Shown one piece after another: positions 34,871 to 47,990 of a DNA stretch of 64,000 bases. Both the position numbers and the translations under genes were made by a program. The first letter of the stretch is position 1. Each line of letters begins with the position of its first letter. This stretch comes from Palaemon carinicauda. Taxonomy: Eukaryota > Arthropoda > Malacostraca > Decapoda > Palaemonidae. Below the pieces are notes generated by a model. It searched no databases and was not told the origin of the DNA. It was given only the letters and a program-made list of their open reading frames with translations. The stretch is taken from assembly GCF_036898095.1 (NCBI RefSeq), contig NC_090729.1, positions 81,512,571-81,576,570 on the forward strand, written 5' to 3'.

Positions 34871-36458
34871 CTGTTCCAGTCGAGGGACATGGCATCCACT
34901 GCTTCAGCTAGAGGGTCCTCGTATGGGGCCACATACCGAGGAAGTTTCCTGTTGTCGCTAGTCGCGAAGAGGTTGATCTGCAGTTCCAGGACGATGTAAG
35001 ATGAAGGAGAATGATCTTGCGTCTAGGGACCATTCTGACTCTATCGGCGTTAGTCTGGATAGAGCGTTCACCATCACATTGCGGAAACCTGGAAGGTGAA
35101 CTGCTGATAAGTGCCATCTCTTCTTTTCCGCTAAACGGAAGATGGCCAACATTACTTGGTTGAGTTGAGGTAATCTCGAGCCTTGAGGATTCAGGCATCT
35201 CATTATCACCTCGCTGTCTAGAATCAATCTTATGTGGACTGAAGGGCGAGGGGACAATTTCCTCAGTGTGAGGAAGACTGCCATGGCCTTCAAAATGTTG
35301 ACGTGGAAGGTCTTGACTAGAGAGGACCAAGTTCCCTGAACTTTCCGTTGATGAGAGTGACATCCCCATCCTTCCAATGATGCGTCCCTGTGGATGATGA
35401 CTGAGTGTGATGGCGGTTGCAGAGCCACTGACCTCTTCAGGTTCTTGGCGTCCGACCATGGCTTGAGAAGTGATCGTAGTCGGATTGGCATTGGTCTTAT
35501 TAGATCTCTTCGAGCGTTTCATGCGTATCTTCTCAAGACTCCTGATACATCTCTTAGCTGCGCTCTTAGCACTGGGTCTGTCACTGATGTAAACTGAAGG
35601 GAGCCCAGCACTCTCTCCTGTTGGCGTCTTGATATCCTGTCGGGATTTTAGTAGTCTCTTGACAGATCCCGCTATCTCTCTCCTCTTCTTTAATGGAATG
35701 GAGAGGCGATGTGACTGTAAGTTCCAATGTATACCTAGCCATTGAAACTTCTGAGCTGGATATAGTCGATACTTTTTGGTGTTGATCTTGAATCCCAGAT
35801 GTTCCAGGAACTGGATCACTTTCTTGGACGCTTGCATGCATTTCGTCTCGGATGCTGCCCACACCAGCCAATCGTCCAGGTAAGTCATCACCTGGACACC
35901 TTCTAGGCGTAGTTGTTGAACGACTGCATCTGCAAGCTTCGTGAAGATCCTTGGGGCTATGTTTAGTCCGAAGGTCATGGCTCTGAAAGCGTACTTTCTC
36001 TTTTGTAGCCTGAATCCTAGGTAGGAGGAGAGTTGGTGATTGATCGGAATGTGCCAATAGGCATCTGCCATGTCTGTCGAGACTGTGTATGCCCTTTTGG
36101 GCAATAGGGTCCTTATGTGTTGAAGGGTCAGCATCTTGAACTTGTCGTTTTCTATGAACTTGTTGAGTGGCGACAAATCCAGAAGGACTCTGCGTTTGTC
36201 TGAGTCCTTCTTAGGAACACAAAACAGCCTTCCTTGGAATTTGATGGACTTTGCCCTCCTTATCACTTGTTTGCTCAAGAATTCTCGGGTATATTCTTTC
36301 AGAACGGGGATGGAGTGTTGGAAGAATTGAGAAAATGATGGTGGAGCTGTCTTCCAGCTTCAACCTAGTCCGTTCTTGATTAGGCTGTGGGCCCAGGGAT
36401 CGAAGGTCCAGTGATCCCGGAATAGTCAGAGTCTTCCTCCTACCGGAAGTATCTCATT
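34615..36458 (-). pseudogene. DIRS copy 3 ORF2, RT-RNase H
   Basis: The RT part is open in the 34908-36278 frame down to about 35645: FCVPKKDSDKRRV, LDLSPLNKFIEN, TDMADAYWHIPI, RLQKRKYAFRAM and TYLDDWLVWAA. One extra C near 35645 shifts the frame, after which the long ORF continues only as a shadow. RNase H resumes in 34958-35491: HRDASLEGW keeps the first Asp, but NILKAMAV has Lys for the catalytic Glu and VMVNALSRL has Asn for the last Asp. The C-terminal extension (34615-34932) ends at a stop and overlaps ORF3. Confidence 0.9.
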
Positions 36459-38351
36459 GGTTCTGGTGTCCGGAGAGCTTGCCTCCTTGACCGCATCCTC
36501 CCCTACCCCCTCTTCCTCTCGAGGGACGTCTAGAGGAACCTCTGCTTGACCCTCTACCTTTAGGGAGAAAGGTAGTGGTCTGCCTCTCATAGGCAGGAGT
36601 GAAGGCTGGTGACTGAGTCACCACCTCCTGGGGTACCATCTGGTAGGTGAGTTGGGGCTGTGCCACCATCTGTGGCACCGCGGTCATGGGAAGTTGCTCT
36701 TGTTGTCTTGCGGGGTGAGAGGGCAACATTGGCCTCTTTGTCTTCCGTTTCGGTTGGGGACCTTCATCCGGGGAAGACTTCCTTTTAGCTGACATACCCC
36801 ACATCATTCGGGAAGAGGTCCTTTCCCCAGATATTGGAAGATATCAACTTCCTGGGTTCGTGTCTCACCGCAGCCGAGGCAAACACGAACTCCCTGCAAG
36901 TCCTTCTAGCCCTAACAAAGCCACAAAAGTCTTTAATCAGGGTTGCCAAATGTGTTTTGGCCACGATCAGGAACATATCTGGGGACCTATGTTCACTGGC
37001 CATTACCTCCAAGGTAATATGGAGGGACAGAGAGGCAACAAGTCTTTCCTTCGTCTCCTGCTCCCTACGCAGGAAAAAATCAGACAACTTGGGGAGGTTT
37101 TCCCTGAACTGACGTCCAGCGATATCCGCCTCCAACTTCACGACTGAGAAGGTAAGCTGAATATCCTTCTAGTCCTTGTGATCTGTAGGCAGGGCTAAGG
37201 AAAGGGGCCTACTCTCCTCCAGTGTAGGACAAGGTTTCCCAGCTTCCACTGCCTTGATCACCGCCTTGAACCCTTTTTCCGCAAAGGGAAAGGCCATTGT
37301 CGCTGGAGCAAGAAAGGAAGGGTGTTTCTTACTCAGGGATGGCACCTTAGAATTAGTGAGGCCCCAGTCCTTCAGACTGCTGGCCAACAAAGCTTGAGCC
37401 TTTGTATGATTAAGCACTATGACCTCCTTCGGCTCTGTCTCCTCTTTGGATACAGGTTCTGCCTTTAGACGAATGAAGCAGTCGGGATAAGAATCAAAGC
37501 TGGGCCAGAAATCGATGTCTTCGATAAGGACAGCTCCCAGCTTTTCTGAGATAAAGATCTTCCCATTCAATTATTAGCATGTACTCAACATGCCTCCATG
37601 GGTTAACTCAGAGCACGAGGGAAGATCCTTGACATTGAGTCTCTTATGAGACTCACAGGACGCTGCAAGCTGATCGAATCTCCTTCCTTAGTGCAGCTTC
37701 CCTTTCTTCACTCCTCTTTTGGAACATCTCCATCATGGCCATGATGGCAGACAGGGTCTTATCTGATGTATCAGGTGGCGGAGCGGAGGACGTAGAGGGC
37801 ACTGGTTCTGGGGCTGGAACCGACGAAACAGACACCATTTCGACTTCATCCTCTTCCATTTCCGGAGCCAACGTTGACTCCTCTTCCTGACCTTCAGCAA
37901 GAAGGTCCTTTTCGGTGTCTTCTGACACCTCTGACATCCTCTCGTCATCTAGATGGATGTCCTTCATCGCATCCGAGACATCCTTATCTACGGAAATCTG
38001 GACGCAAGGGATCTCAGGGTGTGGCTGTGGTATAACAGCATCCGCAGATGCTTTGGGGAATAGATAGGCCCTCATACGCTCGTTCTGGAGGTAAGGCCCC
38101 GTGGCATTTTTCTGGAAGCCACGAACCCATCTACGCAGCTTACTCCGAGCTGCATCCTTTGACTCCATTGTTTTGGGGTTTTCAAAGGCCTCACTAACCA
38201 AGGCTTTGCACACCTTACATACCTGGGGGTCCCAATATTTGAAAGGTCCCTTGGTGATGGAACAATGGGAGTGCGTCCTACATTCCTCGTGGCCACTGAA
38301 GTCATTGCTGCGGACATTGCAGAAGATGCTGCGGCACTTCACATGGTCCTC
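36454..38351 (-). pseudogene. DIRS copy 3 ORF1, gag-like
   Basis: Follows the ctctttacag acceptor-like tract. 37653-38342 is open: Cys/His N-terminus (FCNVRSNDFSGHEECRTHSH, CKVCKA), an acidic stretch and PSTSSAPPP. Then 37169-37570 (ISEKLGAVLIEDIDFWPSFD), 36785-37141 (LPKLSDFFLRREQETKE) and 36454-36807 (PKRKTKRP, RGSSRGSSRRPSRGRGGRGG tail). Breaks lie near 37600, 37155 and 36790; the last also lacks about 20 residues present in copy 2. Confidence 0.75.
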
Positions 38352-38355
38352 CTGT

Positions 38356-41080
38356 AAAGAGAAGAAAATAAAATGAGTATAAGGTAGTTCATCTCGCTAG
38401 ATAAACTAATAAATATTATTAATAATATTTTCCATTTTATTTTATTGCATATAGCCTAGGATAGATAAGCTAGAAATGAATTAGGAAAGACACATACGTG
38501 TGTTTCCTGCCCAGCCAATTGCTGTGACCTCCCTCAAAATCAAGCCTAGGGTTATCCTCCTCAGGAGGCCCATTGGAAGAATCTAGCCTATAAGGATAGA
38601 TGCGTGTACAGTAACTTAACACCAACTTCCAAAAGGATTAATAATGAAGGTCATTCGTAACTGATCATATATCAGTATATGGAAAGAGAATTTCTTTCCT
38701 TATCTTATATGGTCTCAACAATAGACTGCGCCTAGACACACAGAGTATGCTGGAAATTTAACTACTGTATACTTTTATACCATAGTTTTCTGGTTGCAGT
38801 ATGATCTATACTGCAAATATACTGGCTACTGTAGTTGTAGCCGGCATGTTGCCGGCAAGGCTAGCACCTAGGGCACAGTTCAACTGGCACAACATCGACT
38901 GGAATGGTGGCCGGCGGCTCACCGGATTGCCGGTGGCTTGCCAGTCGCTGGCGGGTGACCGGCTGTCGGCACACTAGCCCAGTCAGCATTTTATGTGAAA
39001 GGGTGGTGGCCGGTAGTCAGAACTCGGCCGGATCTTGCCGGCTAAGTCAGTTGTGTCAGCAGACCATTGGCTGTCGGCACACAAATCTAGCCAGCATCTT
39101 GCCGGCTAGGGTAGTGGCCGGCAGCCGCCAGTTAAGTTAGTACCTGGCGGCACTAGCTGATAGAGAGAGAGAAAGCAAGGAGTGAAGGATGATGCAAGAG
39201 CACTGTCTTACTTCCTTCCTCCGGAATGAGGGTTCAAATGGAAGGAGAGAATATAAGATATTCAGGCTTCCACCCATCCACCTCCATTGTTGGTCACTGC
39301 CGGACACAGGTTGTAAATGGCAGTCCAAGAGAGGACTGAAGAACACTCTATAGTAAAGGGATCTTCTGCCGGCAGCTGGTCCCGCCGACACAGCTATTCC
39401 GGAACTTGTGTCCAAAAGGGAAAGCTGAGCGACTAGGCCATACAAGCAGAAGCCCGAGCCGGCCCTACAACCTGCCGGCAAGCGGTGAGATTGCAGGACA
39501 ACGGCCAAAGGGTTGTGATAGCTAGGCCATCACTAAAAGACAGAGGGGGGAGGGAAAAGGGTCCTGTATAAGGTGTGAGAGGATCCGGCAGGTTGCTGGT
39601 CCTACCACACCCTAAGGAAGCTCTGTTTCCGTATCGGCACCATCCTAGGCGGACGGAAATCTATTCTCCAGCCAAGAGTCTGCCAATACAGTAATGGGGT
39701 CAGCAGCCATCTAGCCGCCACCCTTAAGCACGACAGAAACAGAGTTCCAGTGCCCGCGCCGTCCTAGGCAGCAGAAGAATATCTATTTTTCAGCCTAGTG
39801 TCTGCAAGCACAGGACTAGTCTACTAGACTGCAGGGAGAAGGGGGTATATCATATGACCACTTCAAGTGCAATCTAGGGAGGCTTAGCTTCCTATGCCGA
39901 CAACATAAACCGACAGGGGAATCTCATTCACCCTACCGATCAGCTGCCGGCACAAGACTATGTACTATGAGGTTCTGACCCAAACCTAAAGCTTACCATC
40001 TGCAGCTACGGGAAGGGGCAGAAAAACCATAGCCTAGTCTTGCCTGAATGACAACTCGAGGCAGACCAGTGAGGGTTGTTCGGCTACGCTCAGAGGGAAG
40101 GAGGGATTACCCAATACATGAGGGTAACCGGGGAGTATGTATGAAAGTATACTAAAGCCACTAGGCTATTAGCCTAGTGACAGTGAGATCGACTACCTAA
40201 ATCATCGAAGCTCTCTCGTATACTATCTCAGAAGAGGAAATATTTATATGCAATCGATATATCTTCATTTAAATTTAATAACATCAGGAATGCATATTAT
40301 ATCATACATGAAAGTACACTAGAACGCCTAGGCTAGGAAGCCTAGCGTAAACAAGATTGGCTACTTAAATCGCCGAAGCTAATGCGAATACAATTGGCAT
40401 AATATAATTAATTCCTAGCAATGAAGACTAAATAGCTAAATCCATTCATGCTATTATACCGGGAAAGTTGTTCTGGCTAACTAAATAACTCATGTGTTAC
40501 GAACGACAGCCCCGAAGACGCCTTCGGTTCAGGCATTAGCTCTGCCAAAAATTAACTTTATTTTGACTTAATTTTTTACTTTAAAGCAAGAGCTAAATTT
40601 ATACAACGTAAAGATCAAATACTCAACTTTCCAGAGGCAGAAGCTGGAGATTGCATGATAAATCCGAAATACTGAGAGAGCTACCAGGAAAATCACCGAG
40701 CGAATTCGCTACAGAAAAAGGAATAAAGATGGCGGCAATGGTGGGGCCATCTGAGAACAAAAACAGTAACAGAGGAAGGGAACCTTATTAACGGCTCTTG
40801 TTTTATTTTGCCACTTTTCCCTCTCAAAGCGCAAACGGTATGCGGGGTGCAGAATGCTATGTGGCGTGTCAAGAATACGTCCCCTGATATTATGCGATAT
40901 CCTTAAGGGAAACTTTAAGGATATTTGCGCCAGGAGTTAGAATTCTGGAGACCTTAAGTTAAATTCTCTGGGAATATCACTGTAGTCAAATATACCCTAG
41001 GAGGCTACTTACAGGAACCTTCCATCAGGACGACATGGCTATCTCACCCAAAAATAGATTTTTCGCTTCGCTCAAAATCG
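38356..41080 (-). other. DIRS copy 3 5' leader
   Basis: 2.7 kb non-coding leader with the same block order as copy 2: CCGGC/GCCGGC short palindromes and TGGCGGCAC motifs (about 38840-39150), the 'tcaaatggaaggagagaa' block, 'cctaggcggacgg' and 'cctaggcagcagaag' blocks (about 39640-39780), 'cagagggaaggagggatta' (about 40090), and the terminal leader. Open frames of 78 and 123 codons here are not shared with the other copies. Confidence 0.7.
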
Positions 41081-41084
41081 GCTT

Positions 41085-42878
41085 ATTTAGTTAGTAATGC
41101 GACGTTCCTGGTATTTAGCTATAAAGAATTTCCTAGCTAGTTGGGCAAAATTATACTAGTAAAGATCGTATTTACACATATAATATTTCCTCTTCTGAAA
41201 ATAAGGTTTCTTTCGTATACGATAGGGCCTCGGTGGTATCACTCATAGCCAAGATCCCCACTCGAGTTAGGCTAGCCTAACCCGTTTTAGTATACTTTAG
41301 TAACGTTAATCCCCTGTTTAACCTCTAGTATCGATTCTATTAATTCAGTTGAGGATATATATATACTCCCTAGAATTATTGGTATAATTCGATACGCTCT
41401 TTTAGAGAAAAGAGGATAAACCCTTCTTCCCCCTGAGTGCCGCCATCCCAGGAGACAACCCTATGTCCCGTCATTGCCAACGAGTAGTTGACTCCGGCTT
41501 GACTTGAATAGTATTTTACCGTCGATCTTCTTTGCCGGCGAGTAACCCGGCCTTGAAGTATGACATTAAACTCAGGGTGTATTGTCTTGTAGCCGACAAC
41601 GTCATTGACAGAGGAATAGTGGTTCCTCTGCCGGCTACGGCGTTGTCGGCAAAGGAAGCTAGGCTTCCCTATTCTACAACCGAAAGTGGGTAGCACAATT
41701 GCCGCCACCTTTCCCCCTTGTGGACTAGAAGACATGTCTTATATCCAGCAATGTCACCGGCAAGGGAATTGTTATTTCCCTGCAGCCCATGACGGCACCG
41801 GTATAGGAAGCTAGGTTTCCTTGATTTACAGCCGAAAGTAGGAGGCATGTTTGCCGCCACCTTTCTCCTCTGTAAAATATAAAACCCTTTCCCTCCCCAT
41901 TTTGTCCTTTAGTGCCGGCCTAGCCGTCACAAATGTCCTTTGCCCGGTATTCTACAATCATCACCGCTTGCTGGGCTGACTGGGTTACCGGCCGGGTTCC
42001 TACAAATGGCGGTTAGGTTACTGCCTCGACCAACTCCCTAACGGAAGCAAAGCTCCGGGAAAGGTTGAGCTGGGCCTGACGGCTGCTAGTGGGAAACCCA
42101 TTATACTGTTGAGAATTCTTCACTCCTCTCTTGGGCTGCCACCCACAAACCTTGTAACAGGCAGTACAGCCGGCAACAGAATTTCCTCCCCTTCCATTTG
42201 AATTCTCCTTCTGGGAAGAAGGCTGTAGAAGGCAATAGCCCCTACACTCCCAATTATTGTACTAAACTATAGTAATACGGGAGTCCTTCTTCCCATTCTT
42301 CCTCTCTCCCTATCGGGTAGTGCCACCAGGTACTAGCCTAACCCGGTAGTATACCGGTAAAACTACAGTATAAGACAATACAGTAGCCAGTATTCCTGTA
42401 GTATAACAATACAGCAGTTAGAAAACTACAGTATATAATGATACAGTAGTATGAAATTTCCAACGTACTCTGTGCATCCTTTCACAGTCTATTTTTAAGA
42501 CCGATTAAGATGTTGAGGTGAAGTATTCCTTCAACATCCTGATGAATCCTAGATCATCGCGACACCAATTATCACCATTCAGTATTAATTTTCTACAAGT
42601 GGAGGAGTTAGTGTAGATATTCACTGACTCCGGCTCTACGTACGAGAGTTATTCCACTCTGTATTTTCCCTAATAAGGAAATTGAAAATACTAATATTGT
42701 AGGAGGTCACAACAATTGCCTGGAGGGGAAACACAGACATGTGTCTTTCCTACTTCTTTTCTACCTTACTATCCTAAGCTATTATAAATGATAGTAAGTA
42801 ATACTATTGTTAAGCATGTGTATTTATATCAATGATATAAATAACCTTATAATCATTTCACCCTTTCTTTCCTTACAG
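41085..42878 (+). other. DIRS copy 4 partial leader
   Basis: Leader with the conserved blocks but more diverged than in copies 1-3; it includes a duplicated 'ggaagctaggcttcc' type segment (about 41655 and 41808). It ends in ctttctttccttacag at 42878, matching the acceptor-like tract of the other copies. Confidence 0.7.
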
Positions 42879-44843
42879 GAGGAGCCTAAGGTGAAGTGTG
42901 CAGTCATGTTCTGCAACCACAAGAGTAGGGACTTTTGTGGGCACATGATGTGCAGGTCTCATGCCCCCTGCTCCATCGTAACTGAAACCCTGAGGTATTT
43001 GGACCCGAAGGGTTGCACCATCTGCTTGGCTCTGATGACCGAGAGATTTGGTGAAGATATCCCTGAGACTACAGAGTCAAGGTATACAGCAAGAGAAACT
43101 CTTCAGAGGTGGGTAAGAGGGTTCCAAAAGAACTCTCCGGGACCTTACCTACCTAACGAGGCTATGAGAGGCCTTCTGTTCCCTAAGGCCCAATCCGACG
43201 TGGTTGTGCCCCAGGTACAGGTCAAGCCTCCCTTCATCCAGCTGACGATAGAGGCGGACATCAATAAGGCTCTCGAAGGCATGAACATCCACCAGGAATG
43301 GATGTCGGTGGTGTCTACCGACACCAAAAAGGACCTTCTACAAGAAGATCCTGAAGAAGAGGTGGCTCAACCACCCACGGAGGAAGAAGGATCCATATCT
43401 ACGATAACTTATGACCCTCAGTTTTCTGTGATGGCATATCAACCCGTGCCGTCAACTTCTTCAGCCTCAACTCCCCATCCTGATCCGCTGATAGCCAGGA
43501 GTGAGGCGCTCCTTGAGCAAATTCAACAGATGATGGCAGTGTTTCGCAAGGAACAACAGGAGATTAAGCAAGATCTCAAAGAGACGAAGAAGGAAGTAAG
43601 AGAAGTGAAACGCCCGGGCACTCTCAAAGGCTTTTCTAAGCCTATTAAGGTTTCTGACTTACCTCAATGCTCCGAAACCAACCCCTGGAGGTATGCGGAG
43701 TATATGCTCATGATGGATGGGAAGCTTTACATCTCCGAGAGGTTGGGGGCCAAACCCCTTGAAGATCTTCAATTCTGGCCTAACATATCGGCATACCTAG
43801 ATTGTTACGTGAGACTGCGGGATGAACCAGCATCTCGTGAGGAGACGGAACCAAAAGAGGTCATGATCTTTGAGCATGACAAGGCACAGGGTCTCCTGTC
43901 CAAGACCCTAAAGAGAGCCGGTGACACCAACTCCAAGGTTTCAGCTTTGAGCAAGAAGCATCCTACCTTCATTGCTCCTTCCTCCAGAGCTTTCCCCTTT
44001 TCGGCCAAAGCTCTCGACTGTGTGTTGAAAGCAGTCGACGCGGGCAAACCATGCCCAGTGCTAGAGGAATGCAGACCATTATCTCTAGCCATGCCTACCT
44101 GCGAGAAAGAATGGAACGAGGTTCATCTAACCTTCTCAGTCTCTAAACTGGATCCGAAGATAGCTGGTCAACAGTTCAATGAGAACCTTCCAAAACTGTC
44201 AGAGAATCTTTTGAGAAGGGAACAGGAGACAAAAGAGAGACTAGCCGCTTCTTTGTCTCTTCAGAACTGTATGGAAATGTGTGCAGGCCTTTCTAATACC
44301 CCAGATATGTTCGTGGTCCTAGCCAAGACACATGGGTACCCTTTTCAAGGCCATGTATGCCTTTGTCAGGTCCAGGAGGGCCTGTAGAGAGCATGTGCTT
44401 TCCGCAGCAACGGTCAAACACGAGCCCAGGAAGCTGATCACTTCATGTATCTGGGGCAAGGACCTCTTCCCAAGAGAAGTGGTTCAGGAGATCATCGCAA
44501 AAGCCTCCACGGAGAATAGGATCCTTCTCCAGAAGTGGGGTATGTCTTCCAAGAGGAAATCATCCTCAAATGCTGGTCCCCAACCGAAAAACAGGAAGAC
44601 AAAGAAGCCACTCAGACCATGACCACAGTGCCCCAAATGGTAGCTCAGCCGCAAACCACCTTCCAGGTGGTGCCCCAGCAGCTAGTAGCTCAATCGCCGG
44701 TGTTCATTCCAGGCTTTGAGAGGCACACAACTACCTTTCGCCCCAAAGGTAGAGGCTCAAGAAGAGGCTCCACAAGAAACCCCTTAGGGGGTAGAGGAGG
44801 ACGTGGTCATGGAAGTAAATCCTCAGGAACATCTCAGCAATGA
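42879..44843 (+). pseudogene. DIRS copy 4 ORF1, gag-like (best preserved)
   Basis: Open from 42879 to 44387: N-terminal zinc-type region (KCAVMFCNHKSRDFCGH, CRSHAPC, GCTIC), FQKNSPGPYLPNEAMRGLLF, acidic EEDPEEEV-like stretch, a Lys/Glu-rich probable coiled coil around residues 230-275 (KQDLKETKKEVREVKR), SETNPWRYAEYM and NLPKLSENLLRREQETKE. A frameshift near 44340 and another near 44560 put the C-terminal parts in 44332-44622 and 44535-44843, ending in an RG-rich tail. An ATG upstream (42807) lies before the splice-like acceptor and is probably not used. Confidence 0.8.
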
Positions 44844-44844
44844 G

Positions 44845-46666
44845 ATGCTCCAGGTAGGAGGAAGACTCTTCCACTTTTGGGATCGTTGGGCCTTCGATCC
44901 CTGGGTCCACAGCCTAATCAAGAATGGAATCAGTTGGAAATGGAACAAAATTCCACCCCCTTTTCATCAGTACTTCCAACACTCCACCCCCTTATTGGAG
45001 GAATATACCTCAGAACTCTTGAACAAAAAGGTAATAAGGAAAACGAAGTCCATCTAATTCCAGGGAAGGCTGTTTTGTGTTCCCAAGAAGGACTCGGACA
45101 AACTCAGAGTCATTCTAGACTTGTCTCCACTCAACAAGTTCATCGAAGACAACAAGTTCCAGATGCTTATCCTGCAACACATAAGGGCCCTGTTACCAAA
45201 AGGGGCGTACACAGTCTCAATAGAACAGGCAGATGCTTATTGGCACCTACCAGTCAGCCACCACCTCTCCTCCTACCTAGGATTCAGGCTACAGAAGACA
45301 AAATATGCCTTCACAGCCATGCCCTTCGGGCTAAACATAGCCCCATGGATATTCACGAAACTTGTGGATACAGTAGTCCAACAGCTGCGCTTAGAAGGCA
45401 TTCAGGTAGCAGCATACCTGGAGGACTGGCTAGTGTGGGCAGCATCCAAGACAGCTTGTCTACAGGCAGGCACAAAGGTGATTCAGTTCCTAGAACACCT
45501 AGGCTTAAAGATCAACCACAAGAAGTCTCACCTTTCCCCAGCTCAGGAGTTTCAATTGTTAAGAATCCATTGGAACTTGCAGTCACATCGTCTCTCCATT
45601 CCACCGAAGAAGAGGGGGGAGATAGCGGGATCTGTCAAGAGACTACTGAAACTCAAGAAGATTTCAAGATGCCAACAGGAAAGAGTACTGGGCTCTGTCC
45701 AGTTTGCTGCAGTGACAGACCCAGTGCTAAAAGCACAACTAAAAGATGCGTCAGGAGTCTGGAGAAGATACGCATCAAACGCTCGAAGAGATCGACAAAG
45801 ATTGACACCAACCCTACTGCGAACGCTCCTAAGGCCGTGGTCAACAGTCAAGAGCCTGACAAGAACAATTCCCTTACAAACACCTCAACCTTCAGTGGTA
45901 ATTCACACAGATGCCTCCCTGGAGGGATGGGCAGGCCATTCCCATCAAAGGAAAGTGCAGGGGAATCGGTCGCACCAGTTCAAAACCTTCCACATCAACA
46001 TCCTGGAAGCTATGGCAGTCTTCCTAACGTTGAAGAAACTATCCCCTCGCAGATCAGCCCACATCAGACTGGTCTTGGACAGCGAGGTGATAGTGAAATG
46101 TCTGAACCAACAAGGCTCGAGATCACCTCACATCAATCCCGTGATGTTAGCCATCTTTCGCCTGGCAAGGAAGAAGAGATGGCACTTTTCAGCAGTTTGC
46201 CTGCAAGGGTTCCGCTCTATCCAGGCGAAAGCCGATAGAGACGGAATGGTCCCTAGATGCAGACTCATTCTCCTTCATCTTGGAAAAAGTCCCAGAACGG
46301 CAGATCGGCCTCCTCGCAACGAGCGACAATAATCAACTAACTCGGTATGTAGTCCCTTAGGAGGATCCTCGGGCAGAATCAATAGGCGCCATGTCTCTCG
46401 ATTGGAACAGATGGAATCACATCTATCTGTTCCCACCAACCAACCTCCTCCTGAAGGTCCTCAACAAGCTAAGATCCTTTAGAGGAACAGCAGTAGTAGT
46501 GGACCCCAAATGGCCCAGAAGCAATTGGTTCCCTCTAGTTCTAGAACTGAAACTGAAGCTGTTCCCTCTACCAAACCCAGTTCTTTTCCAACTGGTTCAG
46601 AAGTCGACTGTCTACGCTTCATACTTGAGAGCCAACAACTTACATCTCATGATTTTCTCGCCTTAG
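44845..46666 (+). pseudogene. DIRS copy 4 ORF2, RT-RNase H
   Basis: Overlaps ORF1 (the MLQVGGRL block lies at about 44845). TAA at 45055-45057 interrupts before FQGRLFCVPKKDSDK. RT: VILDLSPLNKFIED, SIEQADAYWHLPV, MPFGLNIAPWIF and YLEDWLVWAA, in which Glu replaces the first catalytic Asp of YLDDWL. RNase H: HTDASLEGWAGHS, NILEAMAVFLTL and LVLDSEVIV keep three acidic residues, but a deletion of about 16-17 bases at about 46215 removes the NVTADAL block with the fourth. A tail segment is open at 46391-46666. Confidence 0.9.
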
Positions 46667-47628
46667 CAGCCAAGAAAAGGTTTGGGATCTCAAGAGATAT
46701 CATCGACTTTATAGAAGAATACAATTCAAAGTCAACTAGAAGACAATACGAATCATCTTGGAAGAAATGGGTTTCCTTCGTGAAAACAATGAAACCGACA
46801 GAAATTTCAATAGATTTCTGCCTCTCCTTCTTCATCTACCTTCATGAACAAGGCCTAGCTTCCATCACAATAACTGCGTGCAAGTCAGCTTTGACTAGAC
46901 CTCTTCTTTACACCTTTCAGGTGGACCTTTCAAGTGAAACCTTCAATAAGATTCCGAAAGCATGCGCTAGACTCAAACCAGCAACCCCTCCGAAGACCAT
47001 ATCATGGTCTTTGGACAAAGTCTTGCACTATGCTTCGAATTTGAACAATGAGGATTACACCCTAAAGGATCTAACACAAAAAATGATATTCCTGTTCGCT
47101 ATAACCTCGGGGGCTAGAGTTAGTGAAATAGTGGCCTTATCCAGGAACGAAGGCCATATCCAGTTCATAGAAGAGGAAGAACTGAACCTTTTTCCCGATC
47201 CTACTTTTCTCGCCAAAAACGAGCTGCCCACCAAAAGGTGGGGTCCTTGGAGAATCTGCCCTCTGAAGGAAGATGTCTCTCTATATCCTGTAGAGTGTCT
47301 TAAGGTCTATCTTTGAATAACTTCAGACTTCAAGGAGGGACAGCTCTTCCGAGGCGAAACCTCAGGATCAAACCTATCCCTAAAACAACTGAGGACAAAA
47401 CTCACGAACTTTATTCGCAGAACGGATCCTGACAGTACACCCGCAGGTCACGATCCAAGAAAAGTTGCTTCTTTGTTGAACTTCTTTCAACACATGGACT
47501 TTGATGGACTCCGCTCATATACGGGTTGGAAATCATCCAGAGTCTTCTATAAACATTATGCGAAGCATGTGCACGAGATAAAACACTTTGTGGTGGCGGC
47601 ATGTAGTGTTATAAAACCTGTCGTCTAG
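46510..47628 (+). pseudogene. DIRS copy 4 ORF3, tyrosine recombinase (one stop)
   Basis: 372 codons in one frame, interrupted only by TGA at 47314-47316. It overlaps the end of ORF2. N-terminal domain: RRQYESSWKKWVSF and KSALTRPLLYTFQ. Catalytic residues: Arg in SGARVSEIVAL (about 47115), His and Arg in GHDPRKVA (about 47450), Tyr in FYKHYAKHV (47557-47559). The stop is a CGA-to-TGA type change relative to copy 2. The most complete recombinase here; DIRS enzymes of this class integrate a circular DNA intermediate. Confidence 0.92.
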
Positions 47629-47906
47629 TGCTGCGATGAACAGTGGACTGTTTTGGGACTTAACAGTGTATTGGGTGAACAGGTGTTAGCACCCTCGAGT
47701 GTAATACCTTTTAGTGAAATAATTACGGTGATTTACGGACTGTTCTATATAGGTGCAGAATCTAACCAGTAACACCAGTGCCGTGTGAACATTTGTACAC
47801 AGTGTTGAAGCATATCCAACATGTAAGTGAACTCAAACAATTTAATTTCACAAAATTGAGTGGCATTTACCAATGAACTAATATATGTATATTCTTCCCT
47901 TACAGG

Positions 47907-47990
<84 letters not shown>

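Larger units (their letters stand above)
32006..41080 (-). mobile_element. DIRS1-like retrotransposon copy 3
   Basis: Minus strand, about 9.07 kb including a 698-bp solo LTR. The 3' terminus at 32008-32040 meets copy 2 tail-to-tail through the MITE; the 5' terminus at about 41020-41080 meets copy 4. ORF1, ORF2 and ORF3 are all recognisable. It keeps the complete RT core and the recombinase Arg, His-x-x-Arg and Tyr, but RNase H has lost two catalytic residues. Confidence 0.9.

Noticed and set aside
44877..46238. 453-codon plus-strand ORF in DIRS copy 4
   Set aside because: Shadow frame overlapping the RT-RNase H frame; it lacks RT motifs, which are in the 45121-46332 frame.
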